A stretch of 64,000 nucleotides of DNA from assembly GCA_902362595.1 (NCBI GenBank), contig CABIXF010000001.1, positions 127,714-191,713 on the forward strand, in the 5' to 3' direction. The stretch is from Bacteroidaceae bacterium (GTDB lineage: Bacteria > Bacteroidota > Bacteroidia > Bacteroidales > Bacteroidaceae). The notes beneath the pieces are model-generated. The model saw only the letters and a list, made by a program, of their open reading frames with translations, was not told the DNA's origin and did no database searches. This document shows positions 29,901 to 40,430 of the stretch, one piece after another (the stretch's first letter is position 1; every line of letters starts with the position of its first letter). Position numbers and translations under genes: made by a program.

Positions 29901-30137
29901 TCGTATGTAAAATGTCGTGAGTTGACTTTGACTTACCAGTTCCCGAAGAAGCTTCTTAAGAATGTGGTGGACAACCTGACCATTTCGTTTGTGGCACGCA
30001 ACCCGTTCATCGTGTATAAAAACATTCCTAATATAGACCCGGATTCGAACTATAACAATACAACGGGTATGGGATTGGAATATGGTTCGTTACCTTCACG
30101 TAAAAGCTATGGATTCAATGTGAATATTAAATTCTGA
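26952..30137 (+). CDS. susC: SusC-like TonB-dependent glycan transporter
   Basis: A 1061-residue outer-membrane channel that imports oligosaccharides with its SusD lid. A signal peptide (…HVSAEV) is followed by a carboxypeptidase-like domain (about 42-115, ITGVVSDAEGPIIGASV). The TonB box is LDEVVVTALG and the SusC signature region is VLKGPAASALYGSRASHGVILITTKK, in two consecutive stretches. The plug has YVIDGVPLDN. The barrel ends in …SYGFNVNIKF. It is the first gene of the locus, activated by the divergent regulator, and depends on ExbB-ExbD-TonB for energy. The symbol denotes the family, not starch specificity. Confidence 0.96.
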   Translation: MKTVSKKVLFCGAFSFCVLGGMPHVSAEVPGCLWAMQQTAKITGVVSDAEGPIIGASVVEKGTSNGTITDLDGRFSLDVKPGTILVISYVGYASQEVKATTGAMKITLKEDNQMLDEVVVTALGIKRERKALGYGVAEVKGESLTKAKETNVINSMAGRVPGLVVSQTASGPSGSTRVILRGSTEMTGNNQPLYVIDGVPLDNTNYGSAGTYGGYDLGDGISSINPDDIENISVLKGPAASALYGSRASHGVILITTKKADGKEKFSVEYNGTLTVDTQLSKWNDIQQVYGMGSNGTYSIDAVSNTNTSWGAKADGKNMLTYFDGVSRPYLIIPDNTSGFFRTGLTATNTAIITSNAGKTGVRFSYTDMRNKDIVPKTNMSRNNFSLRANTSLAKVDLDFSVNYTREDVKNRPAMGDSKANIGKNLMTLATTYNQEWLKTYQDENGDYSNWNGMDPYNVNPYWGVYKNQNTSKKDQFRLNGKAIWNITPHLKLQGTLGSEMNWFTFEDYQAPTTPGFEAGRLQNSVFENRMYNFELLALYNNTWGDFDFSGTLGGNMFKVDNLTTVTTAQDMQIRDVIALLSFNEISVEQNTYRKQINSVYGAVNLGWKHMVYFDATLRADQSSTLPLNNNSYLYPSFSGSFIFSEIINKKNVLPYGKIRMSWAQVGSDTNPYQLGLLYTKSKYTYPGYTIGYINNNTVPNKNLKPTRTNSFEVGLETKFLNNRIGLDFTYYSQVSKDQIMGMASSWSSGYNYRLINAGEIENKGVEIALNTRLIQTKDFSWDLNLNFSKNNNKVKELVDGMDMFELEKASWLDVQVAAKVGENYGSIIGPDFQRNENGDILIDSSTGLPMYDKSAHVLGNASWDWTGGLVTTLAYKNLSLSAVFDVKVGADLYSMSARSAYESGKSLATLEGREEWYRSEEQRKAAGLPKGSPDWKPTGGFIAPGVIDNGDGTYRPNDIYINPEDYWMSVCRNAPSMFIYDNSYVKCRELTLTYQFPKKLLKNVVDNLTISFVARNPFIVYKNIPNIDPDSNYNNTTGMGLEYGSLPSRKSYGFNVNIKF

Positions 30138-30171
30138 TTGGAATTGAATGGTTACTTTAAATAAAATAGAT

Positions 30172-31848
30172 ATGAAATACAATAAATCAATTTTGGCGAT
30201 GCTGTTGGCTGCATGTTCTTTTTCTTTTAATGCTTGCAGCGATAGTTATCTGGAGGATATGAACACAGACCCGTCTAAAGCTGATGTGATTGATCCCAAT
30301 GCACAGCTTACTACTGCAGAATTGCAGACATACGGACGGCTGGATATGGTAGATATTTTCAGAAATTACTTGTATGCATTTAATCAGCAGTTCATGGGGT
30401 GCTGGAATACAACTTTTCATGGTGGCCGTCATTTTATCGACAACAATGTTATGGGATATGGATGGACTTTAGGCTACACGGGGGCAGTAGCGAATCTGGT
30501 AGATGCTGAATATCGTACGAAGGATGACCCGGAAAAGGTGAATATCAATGCGGCTTTGAATATTTTTTATGTGTATACGATGTCCGTCATGACCGATTTG
30601 TATGGGGATGTACCTTATAGTGAAGCAGGAAAAGGTTATTTGGAAAGCATCTTTACTCCTCGTTATGATGAGCAGAAAGATATATACGACAGTTTCTTTA
30701 CAGTGTTGAGTAAGGCTGTTGCACAGTTTGACCCGACGAAGGACGAGATAACCAGTGATGTCATTTATGATGGTGACATTCAGAAGTGGAAAAAATTTGC
30801 CAATTCTCTTCGATTGCGCTTTGCCATGAGAATCTCCAATGTAGATCCGGAAAGAGCTCAACGGGAATTTGAGAGTGCATTGCAGGCTGACGGAGGTGTA
30901 TTTGAAAGTGCGAGTGACGATGCTTTGATTAAGTATATGGAGATTTCATATAGCTTTGGTTCGGAGTCATATTCTGATTATCGAGGTAATGCATTGTCTA
31001 AATTGCTCTATGGAAACGATCCGGCTAACAATCCGACTTATTTGTGCTCTACTTTCTTTAACCAGTTGTATGACACCGGTGACCCACGTACGTTCAGAAT
31101 TGCCCGTTGTTATTATGACGGACTGATGAGTACGACTAGTCCTGATAATCGGGTGGATTTGACCGACGAGATGATTGAAAAAGGTATTGCTTTTCAACCT
31201 TGTGTACCAGGTGCATTCTCTTGGGAACCTTGGCCTACAGGATATGACAGTGATATTTTAAAGGAAATGGCTAAAAACAATCCGAGTATTACCTATACTG
31301 TGGCACGTGAGGTAGAGCCGAAGTTGGCAACAACTTTTCTGAAGAGTGACAATCCGGGAGTTGTGATGACTTATTCCGAAGTCATGTTTTTGATGGCAGA
31401 AGCTGTATTAAAAGGATGGAATGTAGGATCAATGTCCGTAGAGGAATATTATAAGCGTGGAGTTAGGGAAGCCATGAGTTTCCTTTCTGCTCATTACGAT
31501 TGTGAACCGATTACCGATGAAGAGTTTAATGAATATTATAGCAATAATCCAATTGGTTATACCAATGAGCAGCGAATGAAATCAATCAATACCCAGGCTT
31601 GGATTCTGCATTTCCTGAATCCGTCTGAATGTTGGGCCAACCTCAGACGTTCCGGTTATCCGGTCTTGAAATCGCCTGCTGAATATGGATTTGAGCAATA
31701 CTTGACAGATGGAAAGGAAATTCCAGTGCGTTTCTGTTATCCTATCCTGGAGTCTTCTTACAATAAGCAGAATTATGACGAAGCCTTGCAGCGGATGGGT
31801 GGTAAAGACAGCTGGTATAGCCATGTATGGTGGGATACTGAAGATTAA
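30172..31848 (+). CDS. susD: SusD-like surface glycan-binding lipoprotein
   Basis: A 558-residue surface lipoprotein that covers the SusC channel and captures glycan. The ATG at 30172 gives a lipoprotein signal ending FNAC, followed by acidic residues typical of surface export (SDSYLEDMNTD). The helical TPR-like core is of the SusD/RagB-like type (YGDVPYSEAG, FANSLRLRFAMRI, EVMFLMAEAVLKGW). It starts 34 bp after susC; an in-frame ATG at 30148 would add a non-signal extension and is rejected. Glycan specificity follows the enzymes of the locus, probably a beta-glucan. Confidence 0.94.
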   Translation: MKYNKSILAMLLAACSFSFNACSDSYLEDMNTDPSKADVIDPNAQLTTAELQTYGRLDMVDIFRNYLYAFNQQFMGCWNTTFHGGRHFIDNNVMGYGWTLGYTGAVANLVDAEYRTKDDPEKVNINAALNIFYVYTMSVMTDLYGDVPYSEAGKGYLESIFTPRYDEQKDIYDSFFTVLSKAVAQFDPTKDEITSDVIYDGDIQKWKKFANSLRLRFAMRISNVDPERAQREFESALQADGGVFESASDDALIKYMEISYSFGSESYSDYRGNALSKLLYGNDPANNPTYLCSTFFNQLYDTGDPRTFRIARCYYDGLMSTTSPDNRVDLTDEMIEKGIAFQPCVPGAFSWEPWPTGYDSDILKEMAKNNPSITYTVAREVEPKLATTFLKSDNPGVVMTYSEVMFLMAEAVLKGWNVGSMSVEEYYKRGVREAMSFLSAHYDCEPITDEEFNEYYSNNPIGYTNEQRMKSINTQAWILHFLNPSECWANLRRSGYPVLKSPAEYGFEQYLTDGKEIPVRFCYPILESSYNKQNYDEALQRMGGKDSWYSHVWWDTED

Positions 31849-31871
31849 GATAACATTTAAATAAGAAAGAT

Positions 31872-33128
31872 ATGAAAAAGATATATTTAATGCTTATGGC
31901 TTTTTTGGCCATGGGATTGTTGGGCATTTCATGCAAAGAGGAAGAACCTTTCTCAACCATCACGGAGGATGATTATCCTCAGATTCTGGACCCTGTATTT
32001 CCGGATTGGGTAAATGGGGAGCCTGCTGTTATTTCACAGATAAGTCATGGTGCCAACTTTACGATGAAGTTGACTGTGACACCTTCTGATTATACGGATG
32101 TGACTTGGCTGATTGATGGAGTGGAAGTACAGAAAGGTACCGAAATAGATATTCCGTTGGAGGCAGGTACCTATTCCCTGAAAGTTGTTGCAACTACAAC
32201 GAAAGGACAGTCTACTTCCAGAGAAGGAAAGATTGTGGTAAGTCCGCTTCAGGGAGAACCTTGGACGGAAGAAGTGAATCTGGAACGTATTGTGGCGCAA
32301 GGCTCACGGGCACGGCTATATGGCGTGAATCTGATTGTAGTAAAGAATGTGGTTATTGGAGAAACACAAGCTCCGGTGGTAGGAGTTGGTAGTGATGAAA
32401 ATGGAAACTATATTGAATACGATGTGCCGGAAAACGTGGCAAGTGGAACTTATCGTATTAGTCTGATGGATATAGAAGGAAATCGTTACGGAGGCAATAT
32501 GCTGACGGTATCTGATACTCCTGTGATAACAGACGGATTTAAGCGCACCAATGCGGGAAATGAATGGGTAATGACAGGTATCAATCTGGATAAAATAGCT
32601 TCTCTTAATGTAAATGGGGAGTCTGTATCCGATTTTGTACGTCAGAGTAACACTGAGATTGCAATTGTTTGTCCTTCTCTTTCTGATGGAGAATATACGC
32701 TGAAAGGGGTGGATGTGAACGGAGAAAATATTCGGTTCTATTCGGAAAAAGAATTATGTACGGAGGTTTCATTTGCTGTTACAAGAGCTATGGTACTTTG
32801 GGAAGGTCATCATTATGTGTCATGGGATTATGAAGATGGAAATCCGAATAAGACATTCAATCTGATTCCTCTTGATAGATTCAATTCCATTGTAGCAGGA
32901 AGTAAGATGAGTATTTATTATTCAGTAGCTCCTGAAGCAGAATATCATCAGATACGTACGACAACTGGTTATTGGAATGATTTGCCGGGTACCTCTGTAA
33001 TTGAATTCCAGGAAGATGGTGTGGTGGAAATAGTGCTTACTCAGGAAATCTTGTCGAAGATTCTGGCTGAGGATGGATTCCTCTGTGTAGGACATGGGTA
33101 TTATGTGGATAAAGTGACTTTGGAATAA
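31872..33128 (+). CDS. Surface glycan-binding lipoprotein (SGBP), IPT/TIG-like domains
   Basis: A 418-residue lipoprotein with signal ending LGISC followed by KEEEP. Two or three immunoglobulin-like domains fill residues about 40-300 (an Ig/PKD-like domain at 55-125; IPT/TIG-like folds at 140-220 and 225-300). The C-terminal domain (about 300-418) is rich in Trp and Tyr (LWEGHHYVSWDYED, TTGYWNDLPG) and is the likely carbohydrate-binding part. It follows susD by 23 bp, the usual place for the second binding protein of a locus. The fold is inferred by position and domain look; the ligand is unknown. Confidence 0.82.
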   Translation: MKKIYLMLMAFLAMGLLGISCKEEEPFSTITEDDYPQILDPVFPDWVNGEPAVISQISHGANFTMKLTVTPSDYTDVTWLIDGVEVQKGTEIDIPLEAGTYSLKVVATTTKGQSTSREGKIVVSPLQGEPWTEEVNLERIVAQGSRARLYGVNLIVVKNVVIGETQAPVVGVGSDENGNYIEYDVPENVASGTYRISLMDIEGNRYGGNMLTVSDTPVITDGFKRTNAGNEWVMTGINLDKIASLNVNGESVSDFVRQSNTEIAIVCPSLSDGEYTLKGVDVNGENIRFYSEKELCTEVSFAVTRAMVLWEGHHYVSWDYEDGNPNKTFNLIPLDRFNSIVAGSKMSIYYSVAPEAEYHQIRTTTGYWNDLPGTSVIEFQEDGVVEIVLTQEILSKILAEDGFLCVGHGYYVDKVTLE

Positions 33129-33179
33129 TTAAGTGCTTGAAGAAATATATGTGTCAAATGTTTTAAATTGTAATAGAGA

Positions 33180-34730
33180 ATGTTGTATATGAAACATATT
33201 GCATTGTTTTTACTGTTTTTGGTAGGCTGGATGTGCGTTTCTTGTTCTGAGGAAAAGGAACAGGTCGTTATGCCAGCCCTTGTGGAGACCTCTCCTGCCG
33301 ACGGGGCGGAGGAAGTGGATTTTAATCTAGCTGAAATCACATTGACTTTTAATGAAGCAATGCAAACCGAAACGTCCGATTTCAGTCAGATTTTGCTGAA
33401 ACCGGATGGTGAATTGAAAAATGTCAGATTTGATGGAGAAAAGGTGATTCTTGAGGTGGCTGGTCTTGCTCCTGGCACTCGTTACACATTACAGATTCCT
33501 CAAGGTGTGTTGGTGGATGAGTTTAAGAATAGCGTGGAGGTGAAGATCAGTTTTACGACTCAATCCTCATCTACAGATTACGAACCTGACATGACTGGGG
33601 TAGAGCACGATGCGTTTGCTTTATTCAAGAACATCAAGGTGGGATGGAACTTGGGAAATTCCTTGGAAAGTTATAATGAAGGATTGTCTGATCACATGGA
33701 TGCGGAAACTTCATGGGGAAATCCCAAGGTAACAAAAGAAATGATTGATGCCGTGAAAAAAGCTGGATTCAATGCCGTGCGCATTCCGGTCAGATGGTAT
33801 CCGCATGTCACAGACCAAAGTACGATGAGTGAAGTTCGTTTTGACTGGCTGAACCGGGTGAAGGAAGTGGTAGACTATTGTATAGACAATGACATGTATG
33901 TAATTCTGAACACACATCATGAAGATTGGCTGGAAAGTCACCCTTTGAGAGCTGAGGCGGAACAAGTGCTGAATAAAGAAAGAAACTTGTGGCGTTCTAT
34001 TGCAATGTATTTCCGTGATTATGATGAACATCTGATTTTCTCCGGTACCAATGAGGTGGAAATCAATTGGCAAGCGCCGACTGTGGAAAATTTGGAAGTG
34101 CAGAACAGTTTTAACCAATGTTTTGTAGATGCCGTACGTACTACTGGAGGAAAGAATTATTACCGCAATCTAATTATTCAAACTTATGCAACGAATCCGG
34201 ATTATGCATTCGATGGATTGAACTTTCCTACGGATGTTGTGGAAAACAGAATAGCCATAGAGTTTCATTTCTATCGCCCGGCTGGTTATTCTTATATGGA
34301 TTTTGCGGACTATACAGAGTCTGTATATTTCTGGGGAAAAGATTTTATTCAGTATAATACGGGTGTGTCAAATGAACAGGAGGATTATGTAGATGGACTG
34401 TTTGGTAAGATTAAGCAGTCCTGGGTGGATAAAGGATATCCTGTAGTAATGGGTGAATATGGTGCTGTGACTACTGTGAACAGTTCAATTGGACATGAAA
34501 CGGAACAGATTGCTTCTCGTGCATATTATATGGAGTATGTGACACGGGCAGCCAGAGCAAATGGAATTGTGCCTGTTGTTTGGGATAACGGAAGTTTCAA
34601 TACTGTTCCTGATTTTACAAATGAATATTTTGGGTTGTTTGACAGGAATAATGGAATGGCTACCGATGAGGTTTCCAAAGCCATGTTGGAAGGTATTATG
34701 AAAGGTTGTGATACGGAATATCCATTTTAG
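33180..34730 (+). CDS. GH5 endo-beta-glucanase lipoprotein with N-terminal Ig-like (Big_5) domain
   Basis: A 516-residue surface enzyme. A lipoprotein signal ends MCVSC, so it is probably exposed on the outer membrane and makes the first cuts in the polymer. Residues about 32-127 form a Big_5 (SbsA-type) domain (SPADGAEEVDFNLAEITLTF). The GH5 domain (about 140-505) shows GWNLGNSLE, ETSWGNPKVTKEMIDAV, RIPVRW, ILNTHHEDW, the acid/base Glu292 (TNEVE, not the usual NEP) and nucleophile Glu426 (VVMGEYGAV). By eye it is closest to GH5_4 endoglucanases, which act on beta-1,4-linked or mixed glucans, xyloglucan or glucomannan. ATG 33189 is an equally possible start. Confidence 0.88.
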   Translation: MLYMKHIALFLLFLVGWMCVSCSEEKEQVVMPALVETSPADGAEEVDFNLAEITLTFNEAMQTETSDFSQILLKPDGELKNVRFDGEKVILEVAGLAPGTRYTLQIPQGVLVDEFKNSVEVKISFTTQSSSTDYEPDMTGVEHDAFALFKNIKVGWNLGNSLESYNEGLSDHMDAETSWGNPKVTKEMIDAVKKAGFNAVRIPVRWYPHVTDQSTMSEVRFDWLNRVKEVVDYCIDNDMYVILNTHHEDWLESHPLRAEAEQVLNKERNLWRSIAMYFRDYDEHLIFSGTNEVEINWQAPTVENLEVQNSFNQCFVDAVRTTGGKNYYRNLIIQTYATNPDYAFDGLNFPTDVVENRIAIEFHFYRPAGYSYMDFADYTESVYFWGKDFIQYNTGVSNEQEDYVDGLFGKIKQSWVDKGYPVVMGEYGAVTTVNSSIGHETEQIASRAYYMEYVTRAARANGIVPVVWDNGSFNTVPDFTNEYFGLFDRNNGMATDEVSKAMLEGIMKGCDTEYPF

Positions 34731-34743
34731 ATAGAAGAACTGT

Positions 34744-37700
34744 ATGAGAAAACTGATATTTTTTATTCTGTGGACCGTTTCATTTGTAGGAGGTTATGCC
34801 TCTTCGCAAAAGGTTTTTGAGATTAAACGAGGTATCAACCTGAGCCATTGGCTGTCGCAGCGGATTGAGAACGGCCTTTCCATACAGAAGGGAATGAACG
34901 AGACGGATTTTAACCGGATTGCCCGGGCTGGATTCGACCATGTACGCTTGCCGATTGATGAAGAAGTGTTGTGGCATGAAAACGGTGAAAAGGACAAAGA
35001 GGCGTTTTCTTATCTGCATAAAGGTATCCAGTGGGCACTGCAGAACGATTTGAAGGTGATTGTAGACCTGCATATTGTGCGTTCGCATTATTTCAATGCC
35101 GGTCATGACGGCAAGAAGAACCTTTTGTGGGAAAGTGCGGAAGCCCAGGACCATTTTCTTCAGCTTTGGCAGGAACTGGTACAGGAACTGAAAGAATATC
35201 CTACTTCCGAGGTGGCTTATGAGATTATGAATGAGCCTACCGCTCCCAATCATGAGGACTGGAACAAGCTGGTAGAGAAAGCGTATCAGGTGATTCGAAA
35301 GGAGGAAAAGGAAAGAGTCTTGGTCATCGGTTCCAATATGTGGCAGGGGGTGTACACTTTCCCGTTTCTGAAAGTGCCCAAGGGCGATGGGAATATCTTG
35401 TTGAGCTGCCATTTCTATGAGCCGTTCTTGTTGAGCCATTATCGGGCCAGTTGGACGGAATTTGGCAACTACCAGGGTCCCGTGTATTATCCGGGAGAAT
35501 TGGTTACCAAGCAAGAGTTTGAGGCGTTGTCTGAAGCTGACCAGAAATTAACGAAACGTTTCCGTGGAATGGTCTGGGACAAGGCGATGCTGGCTGCTTA
35601 CCTGTCAAAGGCAAAGCAGGTGGCTGATGAAAAAGGCTTGAATCTGTATTGCGGTGAATTCGGTGTGTATGAGAAAGCGCCCAAGGCCGATGCTTTGAGA
35701 TGGTTCAAGGATGTGATTTCCGTATTTGACAGTCTGCATATCGCCTGGTCTATATGGGATTACAAAGATAGCTTTGGTGCGTTCACTCCGCAGGGACTTC
35801 CTAAGAAAGAATTGATGCATACCTTGATGTCGGGTAGCGGCAAGAAGATTGAAGTGGGAGGTATGCCTCTCTATCTGGATGTTCGGAAACCGTTGGAACT
35901 TCGTGTGAAAGATGCTTTGAGTCGAATGACGTTGGAAGAGAAAACTCGTTTGAGCTACGCCGACGGACGATTCAGTACACCGGGATGTGCCCGTTTGGGC
36001 ATTCCGGGGCTGATGTACTCTGACGGCCCTCATGGAGTACGTGCAGAAATTTGTTGGAACAGCTGGGATTATGCCGGTTGGACCAACGACAGCTGTACTG
36101 CTTTTCCGGCGCTGACTTGTCTGGCTTCTACCTGGAATCCTTCTTTGTCGAAGAAATATGGATTGGCTATCGGAGAAGAAGCTCGTTTTCGTCATAAAAA
36201 TGTGTTGTTGGGTCCGGGTGTGAATATTTACCGGACTCCGCTGAACGGACGCAACTTTGAATACATGGGCGAAGATCCTTTTCTGGCCGCCCGTATGTGT
36301 GTGCCTTATATCCAGGGAGTACAGGAGAACGGAGTGGCCGCCTGTGTGAAACATTATGCTTTGAACAATCAGGAGCACTGGCGGAATCACATTGATGTGC
36401 AGGTCAGTGACCGGGCCTTGTATGAGATTTACCTTCCGGCCTTTAAGGCAGCAGTGGAAGAAGGGAAAGTCTGGAGCATCATGGGGGCCTACAACAAGGT
36501 GAGAGGTACACATGCTGCACATAACAAGTTGTTGAACAACGATATCCTGAAGGGAGAATGGAAGTTCGACGGCTGTGTGGTAACCGACTGGGGAGCTGCT
36601 CACGACACGTATGAGGCTGCGATGAACGGACTGGACCTTGAACTGGGGACCTTTACCAATGGATTGACTTCCAATTCCGATCAGGGATATGACAACTATT
36701 ATTTAGGTAGTGCCTATCTTCGGATGGTCAAGGAAGGTAAGGTACCCATGAGTGTAGTCGATGACAAGGCTTCCCGGGTGTTGCGACTGATTTTCCGTAC
36801 AGCCATGAACGCAGACGGTCAATTTGGCGCCATGTCCAATGATTCCCATTATGAGACCGCCTACCAGGTGGCTACGGAGGGGGTAGTATTATTGAAGAAT
36901 CAGTCCGTATTTAAAGGAGAATCTTTATTACCTTTGAAGCAGGGAAAGTATAAACACATTCTGGTGGTGGGTGACAACGCCGTTCGGAACCTGATGGCAG
37001 GAGGCGGTTCTTCAGAATTGAAACCGAAGATGGTGATTACTCCGCTGGAGGCCTTGGTGAAAGAGTTGGGTAGTGATTGTGTGACTTTCTCTCAAGGATA
37101 CATGGCCGGCCGGCCGATGTTCGACCGCGCAGATGTGATTCCTCAGTCGGTTGCCGATTCGCTTTACAATGCCGCCATTGAAGAAGCTCGTAAAGCCGAT
37201 TTGGTCATCTTTATGGGAGGTCTAAACAAGAACTACCAGCAGGATTGTGAAGGAGAAGACCGTCGCGCCTACGAATTGCCTTATGGACAAGATCGTTTGA
37301 TTGAAGGGCTGTTGAAAGCCAACAAGAAGCTCGTAGTGGTATTGACCAGCGGAAATGCAGTAGCCATGCCTTGGTTGAAGGAGGTACCCTCATTGGTACA
37401 GTCTTGGTATCTGGGCTCTATTGGTGGTAAGGCACTTGCCGATGTGCTGTTGGGCGAGGTGACTCCGAGTGGAAAGCTGCCGTTCTCTTATCCGGCCAAG
37501 CTGGAAGATTGTCCGGCACATTATTATGGAGAACTCAGTTATCCGGGCGACAGCATCCGTCAGGAATACAAGGAAGACATCCTGGTGGGCTATCGCTGGT
37601 ATGATACGAAACATATCCAGCCGCTGTTTCCGTTTGGGTATGGCTTGAGTTATACGCAGTTTGAATATGGTAAACCGGTCATTTCTGCCCGTGAGATGAA

Positions 37701-38013
37701 AGGTGATGACGTATTAGAAATCCGATGCAACGTGAAGAACGTGGGAAGTGTGGCTGGAAAGGAAATCGTACAGCTGTATATCGGGGATGAAAAATGTCGT
37801 GTACTGCGTCCGGTGAAAGAGTTGAAAGATTTCTATAAAGTCGCTCTTCAGCCCGGTGAGGAAAGAGAGGTTGTATTTACCGTGGACAAAGAGGATTTGA
37901 TGTTCTTCGATGACCAGCTCCATGATTGGGTGGCTGAACCGGGTAAGTTTAAAGCGTACATCGGAAGTTCTTCCAAAGATATCAAGGGAGTGGTAGAGTT
38001 TGAACTGAAATAA
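34744..38013 (+). CDS. GH5-GH3 fusion enzyme
   Basis: A 1089-residue exported protein that joins two glycosidases. After a signal peptide (…FVGGYASS), residues about 25-365 form a GH5 domain ([11 protein letters not shown], acid/base Glu164 in EIMNEPTAP, nucleophile Glu305 in YCGEFGVY). Residues about 378-1089 form a complete GH3 enzyme: a barrel with nucleophile Asp615 ([10 protein letters not shown]), the alpha/beta sandwich, and a C-terminal fibronectin-like domain ([18 protein letters not shown]). The frame is unbroken across the junction, so this is a real fusion. It could release oligosaccharides and hydrolyse them in one place, probably in the periplasm. It starts 13 bp after the previous gene. 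The GH5 subfamily was not assigned. Confidence 0.93.
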   Translation: MRKLIFFILWTVSFVGGYASSQKVFEIKRGINLSHWLSQRIENGLSIQKGMNETDFNRIARAGFDHVRLPIDEEVLWHENGEKDKEAFSYLHKGIQWALQNDLKVIVDLHIVRSHYFNAGHDGKKNLLWESAEAQDHFLQLWQELVQELKEYPTSEVAYEIMNEPTAPNHEDWNKLVEKAYQVIRKEEKERVLVIGSNMWQGVYTFPFLKVPKGDGNILLSCHFYEPFLLSHYRASWTEFGNYQGPVYYPGELVTKQEFEALSEADQKLTKRFRGMVWDKAMLAAYLSKAKQVADEKGLNLYCGEFGVYEKAPKADALRWFKDVISVFDSLHIAWSIWDYKDSFGAFTPQGLPKKELMHTLMSGSGKKIEVGGMPLYLDVRKPLELRVKDALSRMTLEEKTRLSYADGRFSTPGCARLGIPGLMYSDGPHGVRAEICWNSWDYAGWTNDSCTAFPALTCLASTWNPSLSKKYGLAIGEEARFRHKNVLLGPGVNIYRTPLNGRNFEYMGEDPFLAARMCVPYIQGVQENGVAACVKHYALNNQEHWRNHIDVQVSDRALYEIYLPAFKAAVEEGKVWSIMGAYNKVRGTHAAHNKLLNNDILKGEWKFDGCVVTDWGAAHDTYEAAMNGLDLELGTFTNGLTSNSDQGYDNYYLGSAYLRMVKEGKVPMSVVDDKASRVLRLIFRTAMNADGQFGAMSNDSHYETAYQVATEGVVLLKNQSVFKGESLLPLKQGKYKHILVVGDNAVRNLMAGGGSSELKPKMVITPLEALVKELGSDCVTFSQGYMAGRPMFDRADVIPQSVADSLYNAAIEEARKADLVIFMGGLNKNYQQDCEGEDRRAYELPYGQDRLIEGLLKANKKLVVVLTSGNAVAMPWLKEVPSLVQSWYLGSIGGKALADVLLGEVTPSGKLPFSYPAKLEDCPAHYYGELSYPGDSIRQEYKEDILVGYRWYDTKHIQPLFPFGYGLSYTQFEYGKPVISAREMKGDDVLEIRCNVKNVGSVAGKEIVQLYIGDEKCRVLRPVKELKDFYKVALQPGEEREVVFTVDKEDLMFFDDQLHDWVAEPGKFKAYIGSSSKDIKGVVEFELK

Positions 38014-38056
38014 GACGAGACCTTTTGAAAAACAAGAAACTAAAACTTTAGATGCC

Positions 38057-40426
38057 ATGAATTTACTAAGAAATGTGATTTTAGCCTCAGTGATTGGCAC
38101 TGGGATGTGTATGGCAGACAACGTACACAGCATAAAGCCGGCCATTCCGGTAGATAAAACCATTGAAGCCAATATTCAGAAATGGCTGGATAAAATGACT
38201 TTGGAAGAAAAAATCGGTCAGATGTGTGAGATTACGGTGGATGTCATCACTGATTTTGAGGCCACCCAGAAAAATGGCTTTACACTCAGCGAGGCGCAGC
38301 TGGATACGGTGATTGGCAAATATAAAGTCGGGTCTATTCTGAATGTACCTTTGAGCGTAGCACAGAAGAAGGAGACTTGGGCGAAGATGATTAAACGCAT
38401 ACAGGAAGTTTCCATGAAAGAAATCGGTATACCGTGCATCTATGGCGTAGACCAGATTCATGGTACGACCTACACGCTGGAGGGTACCTTGTTTCCGCAG
38501 GGAATCAATATGGGGGCTTCTTTCAACCGGGAATTGACCCGGAAAGGTGCGGAGATTTCGGCGTATGAAACCAAGGCCGGCTGTATTCCTTGGACGTATG
38601 CACCGGTGGTGGATTTGGGGCGCGATCCACGTTGGCCCAGAATGTGGGAGAATTACGGAGAAGACTGTTATGTGAATGCCGAGATGGGAAAGGCTGCCGT
38701 AGAAGGGTTTCAGGGTACGGACCCGAACCACATCGGAGAGTATCAGGTGGCTGCCTGCCTGAAGCATTACATGGGTTATGGAGTACCGGTATCCGGAAAA
38801 GACCGTACGCCGTCTTCCATTTCTCGCAGTGACATGCGGGAAAAGCATTTTGCTCCTTTCCTAGCGGCCATTCGTCAAGGGGCCTTGAGTGTGATGGTCA
38901 ATTCGGGGGTGGACAATGGTATGCCTTTCCACGCCAACCGTGAGTTGCTGACCGAGTGGTTGAAAGAAGGATTGAACTGGGATGGGATGATTGTAACCGA
39001 CTGGGCCGACATCAATAATCTCTGCACCCGCGACCACATTGCGGCTACCAAGAAAGAGGCTATCAAGATTGCCATCAATGCCGGGATTGACATGTCGATG
39101 GTGCCTTATGAGGTGAGCTTCTGTACGTATTTGAAAGAACTGGTGGAAGAAGGGGAAGTACCGATGAGCCGAATCAATGATGCGGTGGCGCGTGTGCTGC
39201 GTTTAAAGTATCGGTTGGGTTTGTTTGACCATCCTTACTGGGACATCAAGAAATTCGATAAGTTTGGTTCTGCGGAATTTGCCAAGGTAGCGCTTCAGGC
39301 GGCAGAAGAATCGGAAGTCTTGTTGAAGAACGAACAGAATGTATTGCCTGTGAAAGTGGGTAAGAAGATTCTGCTGACAGGTCCTAATGCCAACTCCATG
39401 CGTTGCCTGAATGGAGGCTGGTCGTATAGTTGGCAGGGTAACAAAGCTGATGAGTGTGCTGGTGCCTATAATACCATTTATGAGGCTTTGTGCCACAAGT
39501 ATGGGAAAGCGAATGTGGTGTACGAACCGGGAGTGACTTATGCAAGCTCTGACCCGAAGGCCGTGACGAACCAGAACGACAACTGGTGGGCAGAGAATGA
39601 ACCGGAGATTGAGAAAGCCGTAGCGGCTGCCGCCAATGTGGATGTCATCGTGGCTTGCATCGGCGAGAATTCGTATTGCGAAACACCGGGAAACCTGACG
39701 GATTTGACGCTTTCTGCCAACCAGCGAAATCTGGTGAAAGCACTTGCCAAGACGGGTAAACCGATTGTGCTGGTTCTGAATCAGGGACGTCCGCGTATCA
39801 TTAATGACATCGAACCTTTGGCTCAGGGAGTGATCAATGTGATGCTGCCGAGCAACTATGGAGCCGATGCATTGGCCAACCTGATGGCGGGAGATGCCAA
39901 CTTCAGTGCAAAGATGCCTTTCACTTATCCGAAGTATATCAATGCCATCGCTACTTATGACTATAAGCCTTGTGAAAACATGGGACAGATGGGAGGAAAC
40001 TATAATTATGATTCCGTGATGGATGTACAATGGCCGTTTGGATTCGGATTAAGCTATACGACGTTTACATACAGTAACCTGAAGGTGGACAAGACTTCCT
40101 TTACGGCAGACGACGAGCTGACTGTTTCTGTGGATGTCACGAACTCTGGCAAGGTGGCTGGGAAAGAAGCGGTATTGTTATATTCCAAGGACTTGGTGGC
40201 GAGCAGTACTCCCGATAACCTCCGCTTGCGCAATTTTGAGAAAGTATCGCTGAATCCGGGCGAAACCAAGACCTTGACGATGAAAATAAAAGGCAGTGAC
40301 TTGGCTTTTGTGGGTTATGACGGAAAATGGCGTCTTGAAAAAGGCGATTTTAAAATAAAATGTGGTAACTTGTGGGCAGATATTCATTGTGCTGAAACAA
40401 AGCTATGGGAAACTGCTAATAAATAA
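38057..40426 (+). CDS. GH3 beta-glucosidase-like enzyme
   Basis: A 789-residue exo-glycosidase with a signal peptide ([20 protein letters not shown]), expected in the periplasm. The GH3 barrel shows [11 protein letters not shown], the KH/H-type loop [10 protein letters not shown], and nucleophile Asp315 in VTDWADI. The sandwich domain carries [20 protein letters not shown] and the [15 protein letters not shown] linker precedes a fibronectin-like domain. It resembles Bacteroidetes beta-glucosidases that trim gluco-oligosaccharides. It lies 43 bp after the fusion gene and 4 bp before the next GH3, so it belongs to the same transcript. A second upstream ATG (38052) is out of frame. Confidence 0.93.
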   Translation: MNLLRNVILASVIGTGMCMADNVHSIKPAIPVDKTIEANIQKWLDKMTLEEKIGQMCEITVDVITDFEATQKNGFTLSEAQLDTVIGKYKVGSILNVPLSVAQKKETWAKMIKRIQEVSMKEIGIPCIYGVDQIHGTTYTLEGTLFPQGINMGASFNRELTRKGAEISAYETKAGCIPWTYAPVVDLGRDPRWPRMWENYGEDCYVNAEMGKAAVEGFQGTDPNHIGEYQVAACLKHYMGYGVPVSGKDRTPSSISRSDMREKHFAPFLAAIRQGALSVMVNSGVDNGMPFHANRELLTEWLKEGLNWDGMIVTDWADINNLCTRDHIAATKKEAIKIAINAGIDMSMVPYEVSFCTYLKELVEEGEVPMSRINDAVARVLRLKYRLGLFDHPYWDIKKFDKFGSAEFAKVALQAAEESEVLLKNEQNVLPVKVGKKILLTGPNANSMRCLNGGWSYSWQGNKADECAGAYNTIYEALCHKYGKANVVYEPGVTYASSDPKAVTNQNDNWWAENEPEIEKAVAAAANVDVIVACIGENSYCETPGNLTDLTLSANQRNLVKALAKTGKPIVLVLNQGRPRIINDIEPLAQGVINVMLPSNYGADALANLMAGDANFSAKMPFTYPKYINAIATYDYKPCENMGQMGGNYNYDSVMDVQWPFGFGLSYTTFTYSNLKVDKTSFTADDELTVSVDVTNSGKVAGKEAVLLYSKDLVASSTPDNLRLRNFEKVSLNPGETKTLTMKIKGSDLAFVGYDGKWRLEKGDFKIKCGNLWADIHCAETKLWETANK

Positions 40427-40430
40427 ATCT

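Noticed and set aside
39203..40030. Leftward open frame of 275 codons opposite the GH3 gene
   Set aside because: It is antisense to a conserved enzyme and has no recognisable domain or start context. Many similar shadow frames exist in this window.
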